From Sphaerotilus sp. (GTDB taxonomy: Bacteria; Pseudomonadota; Gammaproteobacteria; Burkholderiales; Burkholderiaceae_C), in contig JAAFKB010000038.1 of NCBI GenBank assembly GCA_013299055.1, positions 1 through 35,973 of the forward strand: a stretch of DNA of 35,973 nucleotides, in the 5' to 3' direction. The notes under the pieces are model-generated. The model searched no databases. It saw only the letters and a list, made by a program, of their open reading frames with translations, and had not been told where the DNA came from. Shown piece by piece: positions 25,774 through 34,654 of this stretch. Position 1 is the first letter of the stretch; each line of letters opens with the position of its first letter. The position numbers and the translations under genes were made by a program.

Positions 25774-25819
25774 GGGTGTGTGACACCCAGCGTCGTCGTG
25801 ATGTAACTTTTGGTTACAT
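25774..25819 (-). promoter_or_regulatory. Two inverted repeats upstream of acyltransferase 2
   Basis: GGGTGT/ACACCC (25774-25788, 3-nt spacer) and ATGTAAC/GTTACAT (25801-25819, 5-nt spacer, perfect 7-bp arms) lie between the acyltransferase start and htpX. The second is the most AT-rich spot in the region and looks like a repressor or activator site. The binding protein is unknown. Confidence 0.45.
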
Positions 25820-25903
25820 TGATTTTCCCGGAGGGCGGTCCGGTTTTCCTGAAGGCCGGCTTGGCAGCCGGGCCCCGGAAGGGTCAGCGCAGGACCGGGC
25901 GGC

Positions 25904-26779
25904 TCACGGCGCGTTCTGGAGCGCGCGGATGCGGTCCTCGATCGGCGGGTGGCTGGAAAACAGCGCCATCAGCCCGTTCGGCCGACCCGAGATGCCCAGG
26001 GCCGCCATGGTCTTCGGCAGTTCGCCCGGCGCCAGCCCACCGAGGCGGGCCAGTGCATGCACCATCGGTCGGCGGTCGCCCATCAGTCGTGCGGCTCCGG
26101 CGTCGGCGCGGAATTCCCGCTGGCGCGAGAACCAGGCAACGACCATCGCCGCGACCACACCCAGCAGCATGTCCATCACGATGGTGGTGGCCAGGTAGCC
26201 GATGCCGGGCGCATCCTTGTCGTTCTTCAGGATGATGCGGTCCACGACGTAGCCCACCACCCGCGAGATGAAGACGACGAAGGTGTTCATCACGCCCTGG
26301 ATGAGCGTCATCGTCACCATGTCGCCGTTGGCGACGTGCGCGACCTCGTGGCCGATGACGGCTTCGACCTCCTCGCGGTTCATGCTCTGCAGCAAGCCGG
26401 TGGACACCGCCACCAGCGCCGAGTTCTTGAACGCTCCCGTGGCGAAGGCGTTCGGTTCGGCGTCGTAGATGGCGACTTCGGGCATGTCGATCCCGGCCTT
26501 CTCGGCGAAGCGCGCCACGGTGCCGACCAGCCAGCGGTGCATGGGATCGGTCGAGTCGTTGATGACCTGCGCGCCGGTGCTCCACTTGGCCATGGGCTTG
26601 CTCATCAGCAGCGAGATGATCGCCCCGGTGAAGCCCATGAACAGCGAGAACACCAGCAGCGTGCCGAGGTTCAGTCCCTGGGCATCGAGGTAGCGGTTGA
26701 TGCCGAGCACGCTGGAGGCGATGCCCAGCACCAGCATGACCGCCAGGTTGGTGACGAGGAACAGGAAGATGCGTTTCAT
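25904..26779 (-). CDS. htpX: Membrane zinc protease HtpX
   Basis: HtpX is an M48 metalloprotease of the inner membrane that degrades damaged membrane proteins. The 291-residue protein has two N-terminal membrane helices ([17 protein letters not shown] and [20 protein letters not shown]), the zinc motif HEVAH at about residue 144, two further membrane segments, and the third ligand region [22 protein letters not shown] near the end is also typical. AAGGA lies 9 nt before the ATG. It is divergent from the MFS gene. Confidence 0.96.
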   Translation of the reverse strand: MKRIFLFLVTNLAVMLVLGIASSVLGINRYLDAQGLNLGTLLVFSLFMGFTGAIISLLMSKPMAKWSTGAQVINDSTDPMHRWLVGTVARFAEKAGIDMPEVAIYDAEPNAFATGAFKNSALVAVSTGLLQSMNREEVEAVIGHEVAHVANGDMVTMTLIQGVMNTFVVFISRVVGYVVDRIILKNDKDAPGIGYLATTIVMDMLLGVVAAMVVAWFSRQREFRADAGAARLMGDRRPMVHALARLGGLAPGELPKTMAALGISGRPNGLMALFSSHPPIEDRIRALQNAP

Positions 26780-26887
26780 GGCGCCGGATCCTTGGTGACA
26801 GGGGTAGAGCGTATCTGAGGGTTCGTCTCCAGTGCGTCAAGAGGGCGTTCCTTCAGACAATCCACAGCCTGGCCAACGCATTGACCC

Positions 26888-28087
26888 ATGAAACCGGTTC
26901 CATTCATGCACTCTGGACTTTCCCGCGCCCGCTGGGCGGTGGCGCTGCTGTTCATCGCCAACGGCCTCGGCTTCGCAAGCTGGGTGTCGCGTATCCCGGC
27001 CGTGCGGGAACCACTGGGGCTGAGCGAGGGTGAACTCGGCTCGGCGCTGCTGTGCATGGCGATTGGCGCGCTGTTCGCCTTCGGGCCGACGGGGCATGGC
27101 GTGCAGCGGTGGGGTGCGCGGCGGGTGACGCTGGCCGTGTCGCTGGTGTATGGGCTGCTGCTGGCGCTGCCGACGCTGGCGCCCAATGGCTGGTGGCTCG
27201 GTCTGGCGCTGGCGCTGTTTGGCGCGGCCAACGGGGCGATGGACGTGGCGATGAACGCGCTGGCGGTCGAGGTGGAGCAGCGGGTCGGGCGGCCGATCAT
27301 GTCGTCGCTGCACGGGCTGTGGAGCGCGGGCGGGCTGGCGGGCGCCTTGCTGGGCGGCTGGCTGGCGCACCAGGACGTCTGGCCGGGCTGGCACCTGGCG
27401 GGGGTGGGCGTGGCGGCGGTCGGGGCGGTGTTGCTGGCGCGTGGCGGGCTGGGCGCGCATGTGGGCGAGGTCCACGCTGCAGAGGAAGAGGCGCCGCGCT
27501 GGGCCACGCCGGAACCCGCGCTGGCGGGCCTGGGCGCCACCATCTTCGCCGCCTTCCTGATCGAAGGGGCGATGGCCGACTGGAGCGCCGTCTACCTCAA
27601 CGGCGCACTCGGCACGACACAGGCCGAAGCCGCTCTGGGCTACAGCGTGTTCGCGATGGCGATGATGGTGATGCGCTTCGCGGGCGATCGGCTGGTGGTG
27701 CGCTGGGGGGCGGTGCCGATGCTGCGCACGCTGAACGCGCTGGCGGTGGTCGCGCTGGTGGCGGCGCTGGTCAGCGGCAGTCTGCTGGTGACGCTGCCGG
27801 CGTTTGCGCTGACCGGACTGGCGATCGGCACCGTCGCACCGCTGGTGTTCAGCGCGGCGGCGCAGCGGTCAAGGCGCGGGCCGGGGCAGGGCATCGCGGC
27901 GATGGCGACGCTGGGCTACGGCGGCTTTCTGCTGGGACCGCCCGTGATCGGCTGGCTGGCGCAGGCGACTTCGCTGCAGGTCGCGCTGGGCGTGCTGGTG
28001 TTGCTGGCCGGGGTGATCGCTGCGCTGGCGGGGCATCTCGCGCCGAGCGCCGTGTCAGTCGATGAGTCGCCAGTTCAGCGTCTCTGA
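26888..28087 (+). CDS. MFS transporter
   Basis: A 399-residue protein with about twelve hydrophobic helices. The N-terminal half holds [20 protein letters not shown] and [16 protein letters not shown], and the second half [15 protein letters not shown], a pattern of a fucose-permease-like MFS subgroup found in many proteobacteria. The transported compound is unknown. The start at 26888 lacks a Shine-Dalgarno sequence; ATG 26906 in frame is an alternative. The last 33 nt overlap the convergent pyrC gene. Confidence 0.87.
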   Translation: MKPVPFMHSGLSRARWAVALLFIANGLGFASWVSRIPAVREPLGLSEGELGSALLCMAIGALFAFGPTGHGVQRWGARRVTLAVSLVYGLLLALPTLAPNGWWLGLALALFGAANGAMDVAMNALAVEVEQRVGRPIMSSLHGLWSAGGLAGALLGGWLAHQDVWPGWHLAGVGVAAVGAVLLARGGLGAHVGEVHAAEEEAPRWATPEPALAGLGATIFAAFLIEGAMADWSAVYLNGALGTTQAEAALGYSVFAMAMMVMRFAGDRLVVRWGAVPMLRTLNALAVVALVAALVSGSLLVTLPAFALTGLAIGTVAPLVFSAAAQRSRRGPGQGIAAMATLGYGGFLLGPPVIGWLAQATSLQVALGVLVLLAGVIAALAGHLAPSAVSVDESPVQRL

Positions 28088-29101
28088 GCCACCCAGTGGC
28101 TTGAGTTCCGCGTCGCCGTAGGGCAGCGACTCGGGCAGCGTCCACGGCTCGCGGCGCAGCGTGACCGTGCCGGTGTTGCGCGGCAGGCCGTAGAAGTCCG
28201 GACCGTGGTGGCTGGCGAAACCTTCCAGCCGATCCAGGTGGCCGGCGCGTTCGAAGGCTTCGGCGTACAGCTCGATTGCCGACAGCGCCGTGTAGCAGCC
28301 GGCGCAGGCGGCGGCGTGTTCCTTGAGGTGGGCGGCGTGGGGTGCGCTGTCGGTGCCGAGGAAGAACCGTGGGTTGCCCGAGGTGGCCGAGGCGACGAGG
28401 GCACGGCGGTGCTCCTCGCGCTTGAGCACGGGCAGGCAGTAGTAGTGCGGACGCAGCCCACCCGTGAAGATCGCGTTGCGGTTGTAGAGCAGGTGGTGCG
28501 CGGTGACCGTCGCGGCGGTGTGCGGGCCGGCTTCGGCGACGTACTGGGCGGCCTCGCGGGTGGTGATGTGCTCGAAGACGATCTTCAGCTCGGGGAAGGC
28601 ATCGCGCAGCGGCTCCATCACCTCGTCGATGAAACGCGCCTCGCGGTCGAACACGTCCACCGTCGGGTCGGTGACTTCGCCGTGGACCAGCAGCAGCAGG
28701 CCCTCGCGCTGCATCATCTCCAGCGTCGCATGGGTCTTGCGGATGTCGGTCACGCCCGCGTCGCTGTTGGTGGTGGCCCCGGCCGGGTAGAGCTTGAGCG
28801 CGACGACACCGGCTTCCTTGGCGCGGCGGATCTCGTCGGGCGGGGTGTTGTCGGTCAGGTAGAGCGTCATCAGCGGCGTGAAGTCCACCCCGTCCGGCAC
28901 GCACGCCTGGATGCGCGCCCGGTAGGCCAGCGCCTGCTCGGCCGTTGTCACGGGCGGGCGCAGGTTGGGCATGATGATGGCGCGGCCGAACTGGCGCGCC
29001 GTGTGGGGCACGACCGCTGCCATCGCCGCGCCGTCGCGCACATGCAGATGCCAGTCGTCGGGGCGGGTGAGGCGGAGGGTGGGGGCGGTGGCGGTCGTCA
29101 T
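28055..29101 (-). CDS. pyrC: Dihydroorotase PyrC
   Basis: PyrC closes carbamoyl-aspartate to dihydroorotate in pyrimidine synthesis. The 348-residue protein begins with [12 protein letters not shown], carrying the first metal-ligand histidines. The carbamylated Lys region [27 protein letters not shown] and LGTDSAPH with the catalytic Asp are all present, so this is an active class II (E. coli-type) dihydroorotase. Its ATG overlaps the stop of the LysR gene (ATGA at 29101-29098), which is unusual for a housekeeping enzyme. The 3' end overlaps the MFS gene by 33 nt. Confidence 0.96.
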   Translation of the reverse strand: MTTATAPTLRLTRPDDWHLHVRDGAAMAAVVPHTARQFGRAIIMPNLRPPVTTAEQALAYRARIQACVPDGVDFTPLMTLYLTDNTPPDEIRRAKEAGVVALKLYPAGATTNSDAGVTDIRKTHATLEMMQREGLLLLVHGEVTDPTVDVFDREARFIDEVMEPLRDAFPELKIVFEHITTREAAQYVAEAGPHTAATVTAHHLLYNRNAIFTGGLRPHYYCLPVLKREEHRRALVASATSGNPRFFLGTDSAPHAAHLKEHAAACAGCYTALSAIELYAEAFERAGHLDRLEGFASHHGPDFYGLPRNTGTVTLRREPWTLPESLPYGDAELKPLGGSETLNWRLID

Positions 29102-30045
29102 AGCCCGCGATTCTCGCCCAGCTTGGTGACACGCAGGAATTCCCACAGCGCCTGCGCCACCGGCTTGTTGTGGCGCGAGACCTCGGGCCGCTCGCGGTAG
29201 ACCCGCACCTCGATCGTCACCTCGAATGCCGAGCCCGACTGCCGCGGTCCCGCGGGAACCAGCCGGCGCGCGCTGACCTCCTTGCGCACCGAGCTGGCGG
29301 GCAGGAACGCGAGGCCATGGCCTTCCAGCGCCATCGCCTTCAAGCCTTCGGCCATGTCGGTTTCGTAGAGGGGGTCGAGGTAGATCGCCTCGCTCGACTG
29401 CTTGAGCAGCAGATCCACCATCCGCCCGAGGTAAGCCCCGGTCGCATAGCCGAGGTAGGGCACCTTGTCGTGCGGCCGACCCGGCAGGCGGAACAGCGGA
29501 TCACCGTCGGCATTGGCCCGTGCATAGGGCGCCAGCGTCTCGGTGCCCAGGCTCAGGTATTCGTAACGTTCCGGGTTGAGCTGCAGCGGCTGCGAGGCGT
29601 GGTGGTAGGCCAGCAGCAGGTCGCACGAGCCTTCGGTCAACTGCATCACCGCGTCATGCACGTTCATGCCGACCAGCCGGCTCTTGAACGCGCCGAACCG
29701 CTGGCGCAGCTCCATCACCCAGTGCGGGAAGAAGGTGAACGCGAGCGAGTGCGGCACGGCGAACTCGATCATGTCCTGGCTGGAGGTCTGGTGGCCGCGC
29801 ATCAGGTTGCGTGCGGCCTGCAGGTTGCCCAGGATCTCCAGCGCCTGTGGCAGCAGCGTCCGCCCGGCCGAGGTCAGCCGCGTCGGGTAGGAGGAGCGGT
29901 CGACGAGGTCAATGCCGGCCCATGCCTCCAGCGCCTGGATGCGGCGCGAGAACGCCGGCTGCGTCACATGCCGCAACTGGGCCGAGCGCGAAAAGCTGCG
30001 CGTCTCGGCCAGACTGACGAAATCTTCGAGCCATTTGGTTTCCAC
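29098..30045 (-). CDS. LysR-family transcriptional regulator
   Basis: The N-terminal winged helix-turn-helix reads [20 protein letters not shown] followed by [15 protein letters not shown]. The C-terminal ~220 residues form the effector-binding domain ([29 protein letters not shown]). With the GTG start at 30045 the protein has 315 residues and the usual N-terminus for this subgroup. A promoter-like GTGACG, 18 bp, TACACT ends 6 nt before this GTG, supporting it; an upstream in-frame start at 30111 would lie before that promoter. The gene runs directly into pyrC with a 4-nt overlap. The effector and targets are unknown. Confidence 0.88.
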   Translation of the reverse strand: METKWLEDFVSLAETRSFSRSAQLRHVTQPAFSRRIQALEAWAGIDLVDRSSYPTRLTSAGRTLLPQALEILGNLQAARNLMRGHQTSSQDMIEFAVPHSLAFTFFPHWVMELRQRFGAFKSRLVGMNVHDAVMQLTEGSCDLLLAYHHASQPLQLNPERYEYLSLGTETLAPYARANADGDPLFRLPGRPHDKVPYLGYATGAYLGRMVDLLLKQSSEAIYLDPLYETDMAEGLKAMALEGHGLAFLPASSVRKEVSARRLVPAGPRQSGSAFEVTIEVRVYRERPEVSRHNKPVAQALWEFLRVTKLGENRGL

Positions 30046-30051
30046 CGGGAC

Positions 30052-30081
30052 AGTGTAGAGCGTGGAGCGATCCACCGTCAC
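30052..30081 (-). promoter_or_regulatory. Candidate promoter of the LysR gene (leaderless spacing)
   Basis: On the minus strand GTGACG (30081-30076) and TACACT (30057-30052) are 18 bp apart, each matching the sigma70 consensus at four of six positions. The -10 ends 6 nt before the GTG start, so the message would be leaderless. Confidence 0.4.
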
Positions 30082-30191
30082 GTCGGTTCGGTACACTGCG
30101 CCGCGTTCCATAACTGAAAAAAATCATCAGGCCAACCAGCCTGGGTCCAGGTGACAGTGCTTATTTCACCAGCAGTCCGAAGTGTGAATCC

Positions 30192-30620
30192 ATGCGCGCA
30201 GCCATGAACCCCAACGCCTCCACCCATCCACCTGAACACTCCCAGTTCTTCGACCCCAACGCGCCTGACGCCGTTCCTCCGCCCGGTGCATCGACCGGCC
30301 CCCTCGTGCTGCAGATGCGCCATCCCGCCACGGGCCAGCGCCAGGACGTGACGGTGGGGTTTTCCCTGCTGGTGGCGCTGCTGGGGCCGATCGAGCTGGC
30401 GCGTCGCCACGACTGGTCCTCGCTGGCGATCAGCCTGGTGCTGCCGGTGCTGGGTCAGCTGCTGGTGGCGCCTTCGGCGAACCGCACGTATCTGAAGCTG
30501 CTGCTGCAGCGGGGTTTCCGTGCCGTGAGCACCACGCCCGGCCACGTCAGCCGCATCGAGTGGCAGCTCGGCATGCAACTGCCACGCTACAGCCCCCGCA
30601 GCAGCAGATCGGCGGGTTGA
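30192..30620 (+). CDS. Small membrane protein, unknown
   Basis: A 142-residue protein. The first ~40 residues are Pro/Ala-rich and probably disordered. Then comes a short segment VLQMRHPATGQRQDVTVG, followed by two hydrophobic stretches (FSLLVALLGPIEL and LAISLVLPVLGQLLVA) separated by ARRHDWSS. The tail is basic. I do not recognise a family. ATG 30192 or 30204 could be the start; neither has a good ribosome-binding site. The last 34 nt overlap the convergent ABC transporter gene. Confidence 0.65.
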   Translation: MRAAMNPNASTHPPEHSQFFDPNAPDAVPPPGASTGPLVLQMRHPATGQRQDVTVGFSLLVALLGPIELARRHDWSSLAISLVLPVLGQLLVAPSANRTYLKLLLQRGFRAVSTTPGHVSRIEWQLGMQLPRYSPRSSRSAG

Positions 30621-32452
30621 GGCTCGGCGCGCCCGTCCTGCTGCAGGCGCCACATGTGCGCATAGACGCCATCGCGCGCCAGCAGCTCGGCGTGGCTGCC
30701 TTGCTCGGCGATGCGCCCGTGCTGCAGCACGACGATGGTGTGCGCGTCCACGACCGTGCTGAGGCGGTGGGCGATCACCAGTGCGGTCTTGCCCTTCGCC
30801 GCACTGGCGAGTTCGGTCTGGATGGCACGCTCGTTGGCCGAATCCAGCGCCGAGGTGGCTTCGTCGAAGATCAGGATCGGCGGGTTCTTCAGCAGCGTGC
30901 GGGCAATGGCGACGCGCTGTTTTTCACCACCTGACAGCTTCAATCCCCGCTCGCCGACCATCGTCTCGTATCCCTTGGGCTGCGCGGCGATGAACTCGTG
31001 GATGTGCGCGGCGCGGGCGGCGGCCTCGATCTCGGTCTGCGACGCGCCAGGCCGGCCGTAGCCGATGTTGTAGCCCACGGTGTCGTTGAACAGCACGGTG
31101 TCCTGCGGCACGATGCCGATGCTGCGGCGCACGCTGTCCTGCGTCACGTCGCGCAGGTCCTGGCCGTCGATGGTGATGCGCCCGCCGCCATGTCCTGGGG
31201 TGGTCGCGTCCACGTCGTAGAAGCGGTAGAGCAGCCGCGCCAGCGTGCTCTTGCCCGAACCGGACGGGCCGACCACCGCCACCGTCTTGCCGCCCGGGAT
31301 CTCGAAACTCACCCCGTGCAGGATCGGCCGCTCCGGGTGGTAGGCGAAGTTCACCGCCTCGAAGCGCACGGTGGCCGACCCGATCGCCAGCGGCTGCGCG
31401 CCCGGCCGGTCGGCGATCTCGCGCTCGCGCTCCATCAGGCGGAACATCTTGTCCAGGTCGGTCAGGCTCTGCTTGATCTCGCGGTAGAGCACGCCGAGGA
31501 AGTTCAGCGGGATGTAGAGCTGGATCAGCAGCGCGTTCACCATCACCAGATCACCCAGCGTCAGCCGCTGCTCCACGACACCCGCCGTCGCACGCCACAG
31601 CATCGCCACGAGGCTGGTGGCGATGACGAGCTGCTGCCCGGCGTTGAGCAGCGACAGCGTGCCCTGCGACTTGATCTGGGCGCGGCGGTAGGCGTCCAGG
31701 CCCTCGTCGTAGCGGCGGGATTCGAAGTCCTCGTTGTTGAAGTACTTGACGGTCTCGTAGTTCAGCAGCGCGTCGATGGCGCGGCTGTGGGCTTTCGAGT
31801 CCAGCTCGTTCATCTCGCGGCGGAACCGTGTGCGCCATTCGGTGATGCTGATCGTCAGCGTGCCATAGACGACGAGCGCCACCAGCGTGATCCAGACAAA
31901 CCCCATGTCGAAGCGCGAGCCCAGCAGCGTCAGCACCAGCCCGAGTTCCACCAGCGTCGGCACGATGGTGTAGAGCGAGTAGCTCACCAGCGACTGCAGC
32001 GCCCGTGTGCCGCGCTCGATGTCGCGGGTCATGCCGCCGGTCTGGCGTTCCAGGTGGAAACGCAGGCTGAGCGCGTGCAGGTGGCGGAACGTTTCCAGCG
32101 CGATGCGGCGGGTGGCGCCGTGCGTGGCCTTGGCGAAGACGAGTTCGCGCAGCTCCGTGAACAGCGTCGTCGAGAAACGCAGTCCCGCATACGCCAGCAG
32201 CAGCCCCAGCGGCACGACCACCAGCGCCCGTGGATCGCCGACCGGAATGGCCAGATCGTCCACCAGCGTCTTCAGCAGCACCGGCACGCCGACGTTGGCC
32301 ACCTTGGCCGCCACCAGGAACAGCAGCGCCAGCACCATGCGGACGCGGTATTCCCACAGGTAGGGGCCCAGGCGCTTGAGCGTGGTCCAGTCGCTGCGGG
32401 GTGTACCGGCAGGATCGACCGGGGCGGGTTCATTCGGAGCAAAGCGGCGCAT
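30587..32452 (-). CDS. Atm1-type ABC exporter (fused permease and ATPase)
   Basis: This 621-residue half-transporter would act as a homodimer. The N-terminal ~330 residues form a six-helix exporter membrane domain (VLALLFLVAAKVANVGVPVLLKTLVDDL, shown here in pieces: VANVGVPVLLKTL, HLERQTGGMTRDIERGTRA). The ATPase domain has Walker A GPSGSGKSTLARLL, the signature LSGGEKQRVAIARTLL, Walker B ILIFDEATSALD and the His switch IAHRLST. Similarity to mitochondrial Atm1 is strong in YETVKYFNNE and FHLERQTGG. Atm1-like proteins export glutathione-bound metals or persulfides. I start it at ATG 32452, the N-terminus MRRFAPNE. Confidence 0.93.
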   Translation of the reverse strand: MRRFAPNEPAPVDPAGTPRSDWTTLKRLGPYLWEYRVRMVLALLFLVAAKVANVGVPVLLKTLVDDLAIPVGDPRALVVVPLGLLLAYAGLRFSTTLFTELRELVFAKATHGATRRIALETFRHLHALSLRFHLERQTGGMTRDIERGTRALQSLVSYSLYTIVPTLVELGLVLTLLGSRFDMGFVWITLVALVVYGTLTISITEWRTRFRREMNELDSKAHSRAIDALLNYETVKYFNNEDFESRRYDEGLDAYRRAQIKSQGTLSLLNAGQQLVIATSLVAMLWRATAGVVEQRLTLGDLVMVNALLIQLYIPLNFLGVLYREIKQSLTDLDKMFRLMEREREIADRPGAQPLAIGSATVRFEAVNFAYHPERPILHGVSFEIPGGKTVAVVGPSGSGKSTLARLLYRFYDVDATTPGHGGGRITIDGQDLRDVTQDSVRRSIGIVPQDTVLFNDTVGYNIGYGRPGASQTEIEAAARAAHIHEFIAAQPKGYETMVGERGLKLSGGEKQRVAIARTLLKNPPILIFDEATSALDSANERAIQTELASAAKGKTALVIAHRLSTVVDAHTIVVLQHGRIAEQGSHAELLARDGVYAHMWRLQQDGRAEPQPADLLLRGL

Positions 32453-32501
32453 GGGTGGGGGCTTGGTGGAAGAATGGCGCCTGTAACCGAGGTGCCAACC
32501 C

Positions 32502-32963
32502 ATGAGTGTGAACGAAGCGAACGCCCCGCGTTTTTCCAGCCCCCCGCCCGTCCACGGTGGTGAACCCGGCTCGCACCAGCGTGAACTCGTGCTGCGCATG
32601 ATGCCGATGCCGGCGGACGCCAACGGCAACGGCGACATCTTCGGCGGCTGGATCATGGCGCAGGTGGACATCGCCGGCGCGGTGCTGCCGGCGCGCATCG
32701 CCAAGGGCCGCATCGCCACGGTGGCGGTGAACCAGTTCATCTTCAAGCAGGCGGTGTCGGTGAGCGACCTGCTGAGCTTCTACGCGACGGTCGAGCGCAT
32801 CGGCAACACGTCGGTCACGGTGCATGTCGAGGTCTACGCCGAGCGCAACCCAGCCGATCCGCAGACGGTGAAGGTGACGGAGGCGAACCTGACGTATGTG
32901 GCGATCGACCGGGAAGGGCGGCCGAGGCCGATTCCCCGGGCGCCGCTCACACCGGCCGCATGA
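32502..32963 (+). CDS. Acyl-CoA thioesterase, hotdog fold (YciA-like)
   Basis: This 153-residue hotdog-fold protein hydrolyses acyl-CoA to free acid and CoA. The conserved active-site segment is PADANGNGDIFGGWIMAQVD, followed by KGRIATVAVNQFIFKQ and VTVHVEVYAER, as in the YciA/BFIT cytosolic thioesterases. GAGG lies 9 nt before the ATG. It is divergent from the Atm1-type gene, and its last 17 nt overlap the convergent SGNH hydrolase gene. Confidence 0.93.
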   Translation: MSVNEANAPRFSSPPPVHGGEPGSHQRELVLRMMPMPADANGNGDIFGGWIMAQVDIAGAVLPARIAKGRIATVAVNQFIFKQAVSVSDLLSFYATVERIGNTSVTVHVEVYAERNPADPQTVKVTEANLTYVAIDREGRPRPIPRAPLTPAA

Positions 32964-33720
32964 GCGGCCGATAGTCCGCCGCAATCTGCAAGGCCAGTGC
33001 CTCGCCCCAGCGGCGGTAGAGCGCCGAGCTGGGGTGGAAGCCATCGCTGGCCATGAGTTCACGCACGTCGTCGCGGGCGGGATCGAAGGGCATTTCGAAG
33101 TATGCCCGCGTGCCGGCGTCAGCGGTCCACTGCACCAGCGCCGCGTCCAGCGCCTCGGCCGAGCGGCCCAGCACCCAGCGCAGCGGCTGCGGCAGCAAGG
33201 GAAACTGGTGCATCGGCGGGACCGCCGTGGCCACCACCTGGTGCACGCCCGCCAGCTCGCACGCGCAGGCTTCCAGCGCATCGAGCTGCGCGGTCCAGCG
33301 GCGCGGGCTGGTCTGCTGCACGGCGTCGTTCACCCCGAGCGCAGTCACCATCACGTCCGCCGGCGGCAGCCGCCCCTGCGCCGAGAGTTCACGCAGCGCG
33401 GCGGTGGCGTCGGCGGTGGTCCAGCCAGTGCGGGCCACGAGCTGCCACGCGATCGGTGCCTTCAGCCGCCGCGCCAACGCCTGGCTCAGCCGACCGGCGA
33501 GTGCCTCGTCCTGCGTCGCTGCCCCGACACCGGCACCGGACGAATCCCCCACGATCAGCAGCCGCAGCCGCGGCATTGCCCCGCTGTACGACTCCTGCCC
33601 GGTCAGGCCCAGACGTGGCCCGCTGGCTTCAGGCAGGCGCGGCGCTTCCCGGCGAACTTGTCGTCCCTGCCAGAGCAGCAGGGGCGACAGGGCAACTTTG
33701 GCAGCGGTGAAGGCGGGCAT
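32947..33720 (-). CDS. SGNH/GDSL-family hydrolase
   Basis: This 257-residue esterase- or lipase-like hydrolase has block I LLIVGDSSGAGVG with the nucleophilic Ser, block III ALGVNDAV and block V SDGFHPSS with the Asp and His of the triad. About 48 residues precede block I (AKVALSPLLLWQGRQVRR), which I believe is common in this subgroup and supports the ATG at 33720. The substrate is unknown. It follows the enoyl-CoA hydratase gene by 28 nt and may share its transcript. Confidence 0.88.
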   Translation of the reverse strand: MPAFTAAKVALSPLLLWQGRQVRREAPRLPEASGPRLGLTGQESYSGAMPRLRLLIVGDSSGAGVGAATQDEALAGRLSQALARRLKAPIAWQLVARTGWTTADATAALRELSAQGRLPPADVMVTALGVNDAVQQTSPRRWTAQLDALEACACELAGVHQVVATAVPPMHQFPLLPQPLRWVLGRSAEALDAALVQWTADAGTRAYFEMPFDPARDDVRELMASDGFHPSSALYRRWGEALALQIAADYRPLMRPV

Positions 33721-33748
33721 TGGCAGTGACGTGCGCTCGGGCGGGCGC

Positions 33749-34519
33749 TCAGGTGAACGACGAAAAATCGGGCTTGCGCTTCTGGAAGAACGCCTGGAAG
33801 GCCTCCTGTGCCTCGGGGCTGCGCAGTCGCTCGGAGAAGATCGCGGCTTCGCTGGCGATGACCTCGCGCACCTTGTCGCGCTGGTGGGCGCGCATCAGCC
33901 GCTTGGTGTCGCGCACCGCACCGGGTGGCAGCGCGTTGAAGCGTTCGGCCACGCGGCGCGCGTGGTTGACGACTTCGCCCGTCGGCAGCACCGCATTGGC
34001 AATGCCGCATTCGACCGCCTCCGCCCCCGTGAACGGATCGCCCAGCAGCAGCTTCTCGGCCGCCTTGGCGTGGCCCATCACCTGCGACACGAGCAGGCTG
34101 GAGCCGTATTCGGGCACGAGACCCAGCCCGACAAACGGCATCGCCAGCCGCGCCTCGTCGCTGACATAGGCGAAGTCGCAGTGCAGCAGCATCGTCGTGC
34201 CGATGCCGATCGCCGCGCCCGTGACCGCCGCGATCACCGGCTTCTCGCACTCCAGCAGCGCCAGCATGAACTGGAACACCGGCGAGTCCATGCCCTGCGG
34301 CGGGCGCTGCATGAAGTCCTCCAGGTCATTGCCGGAGGTGAACACGCCCGGCTGCCCGGTGATGAGGATCGAACGCACGGCGCCGTCCGCCTGCGCGGTG
34401 CGCAGCGCCTCGGCCATGGCGGTGTACATCGCCATGGTCAGCGCGTTCTTCTTCTCGGGGCGGGCGATCTCGATCGTGGCCACGCCGTTCAGGGTGGCGG
34501 TCTTGATGCTGGTGCTCAT
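33749..34519 (-). CDS. Enoyl-CoA hydratase/isomerase family protein
   Basis: This 256-residue crotonase-fold protein probably hydrates or isomerises enoyl-CoA in fatty-acid degradation. The oxyanion-hole regions are FTSGNDLEDF and VTGAAIGIGTTMLL. Position 2 of the catalytic pair falls in PEYGSSLL, with Glu present. The start at 34519 has GGAGA 5 nt upstream; the longer open frame has no ribosome-binding site. A terminator at 34594-34626 separates it from the thiolase, so it should have its own promoter. Confidence 0.9.
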   Translation of the reverse strand: MSTSIKTATLNGVATIEIARPEKKNALTMAMYTAMAEALRTAQADGAVRSILITGQPGVFTSGNDLEDFMQRPPQGMDSPVFQFMLALLECEKPVIAAVTGAAIGIGTTMLLHCDFAYVSDEARLAMPFVGLGLVPEYGSSLLVSQVMGHAKAAEKLLLGDPFTGAEAVECGIANAVLPTGEVVNHARRVAERFNALPPGAVRDTKRLMRAHQRDKVREVIASEAAIFSERLRSPEAQEAFQAFFQKRKPDFSSFT

Positions 34520-34593
34520 GGGATCTCCTCGGGCAACTTGAAATGGTAAATGCGCCACAGCGGTCAATCACGACGGCTTGTTGCGTGTGAAAC

Positions 34594-34626
34594 AAAAAAG
34601 CCGCAGCACCGGACGGTGAAGCGGCT
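34594..34626 (-). terminator. Intrinsic terminator after the thiolase gene
   Basis: AGCCGC/GCGGCT arms enclose an inner CACCG/CGGTG stem. Read on the minus strand the hairpin is followed by six U (34599-34594). It lies 29 nt past the thiolase stop and closes the beta-oxidation transcript. Confidence 0.85.
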
Positions 34627-34654
34627 GGATTCGACAGGACAGCGCCGGTGGCGT

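Noticed and set aside
23240..25786. 848-residue minus-strand open frame
   Set aside because: It is antisense to the clsB-like gene and in a wrong frame of acyltransferase 2; both real genes have full motif sets.
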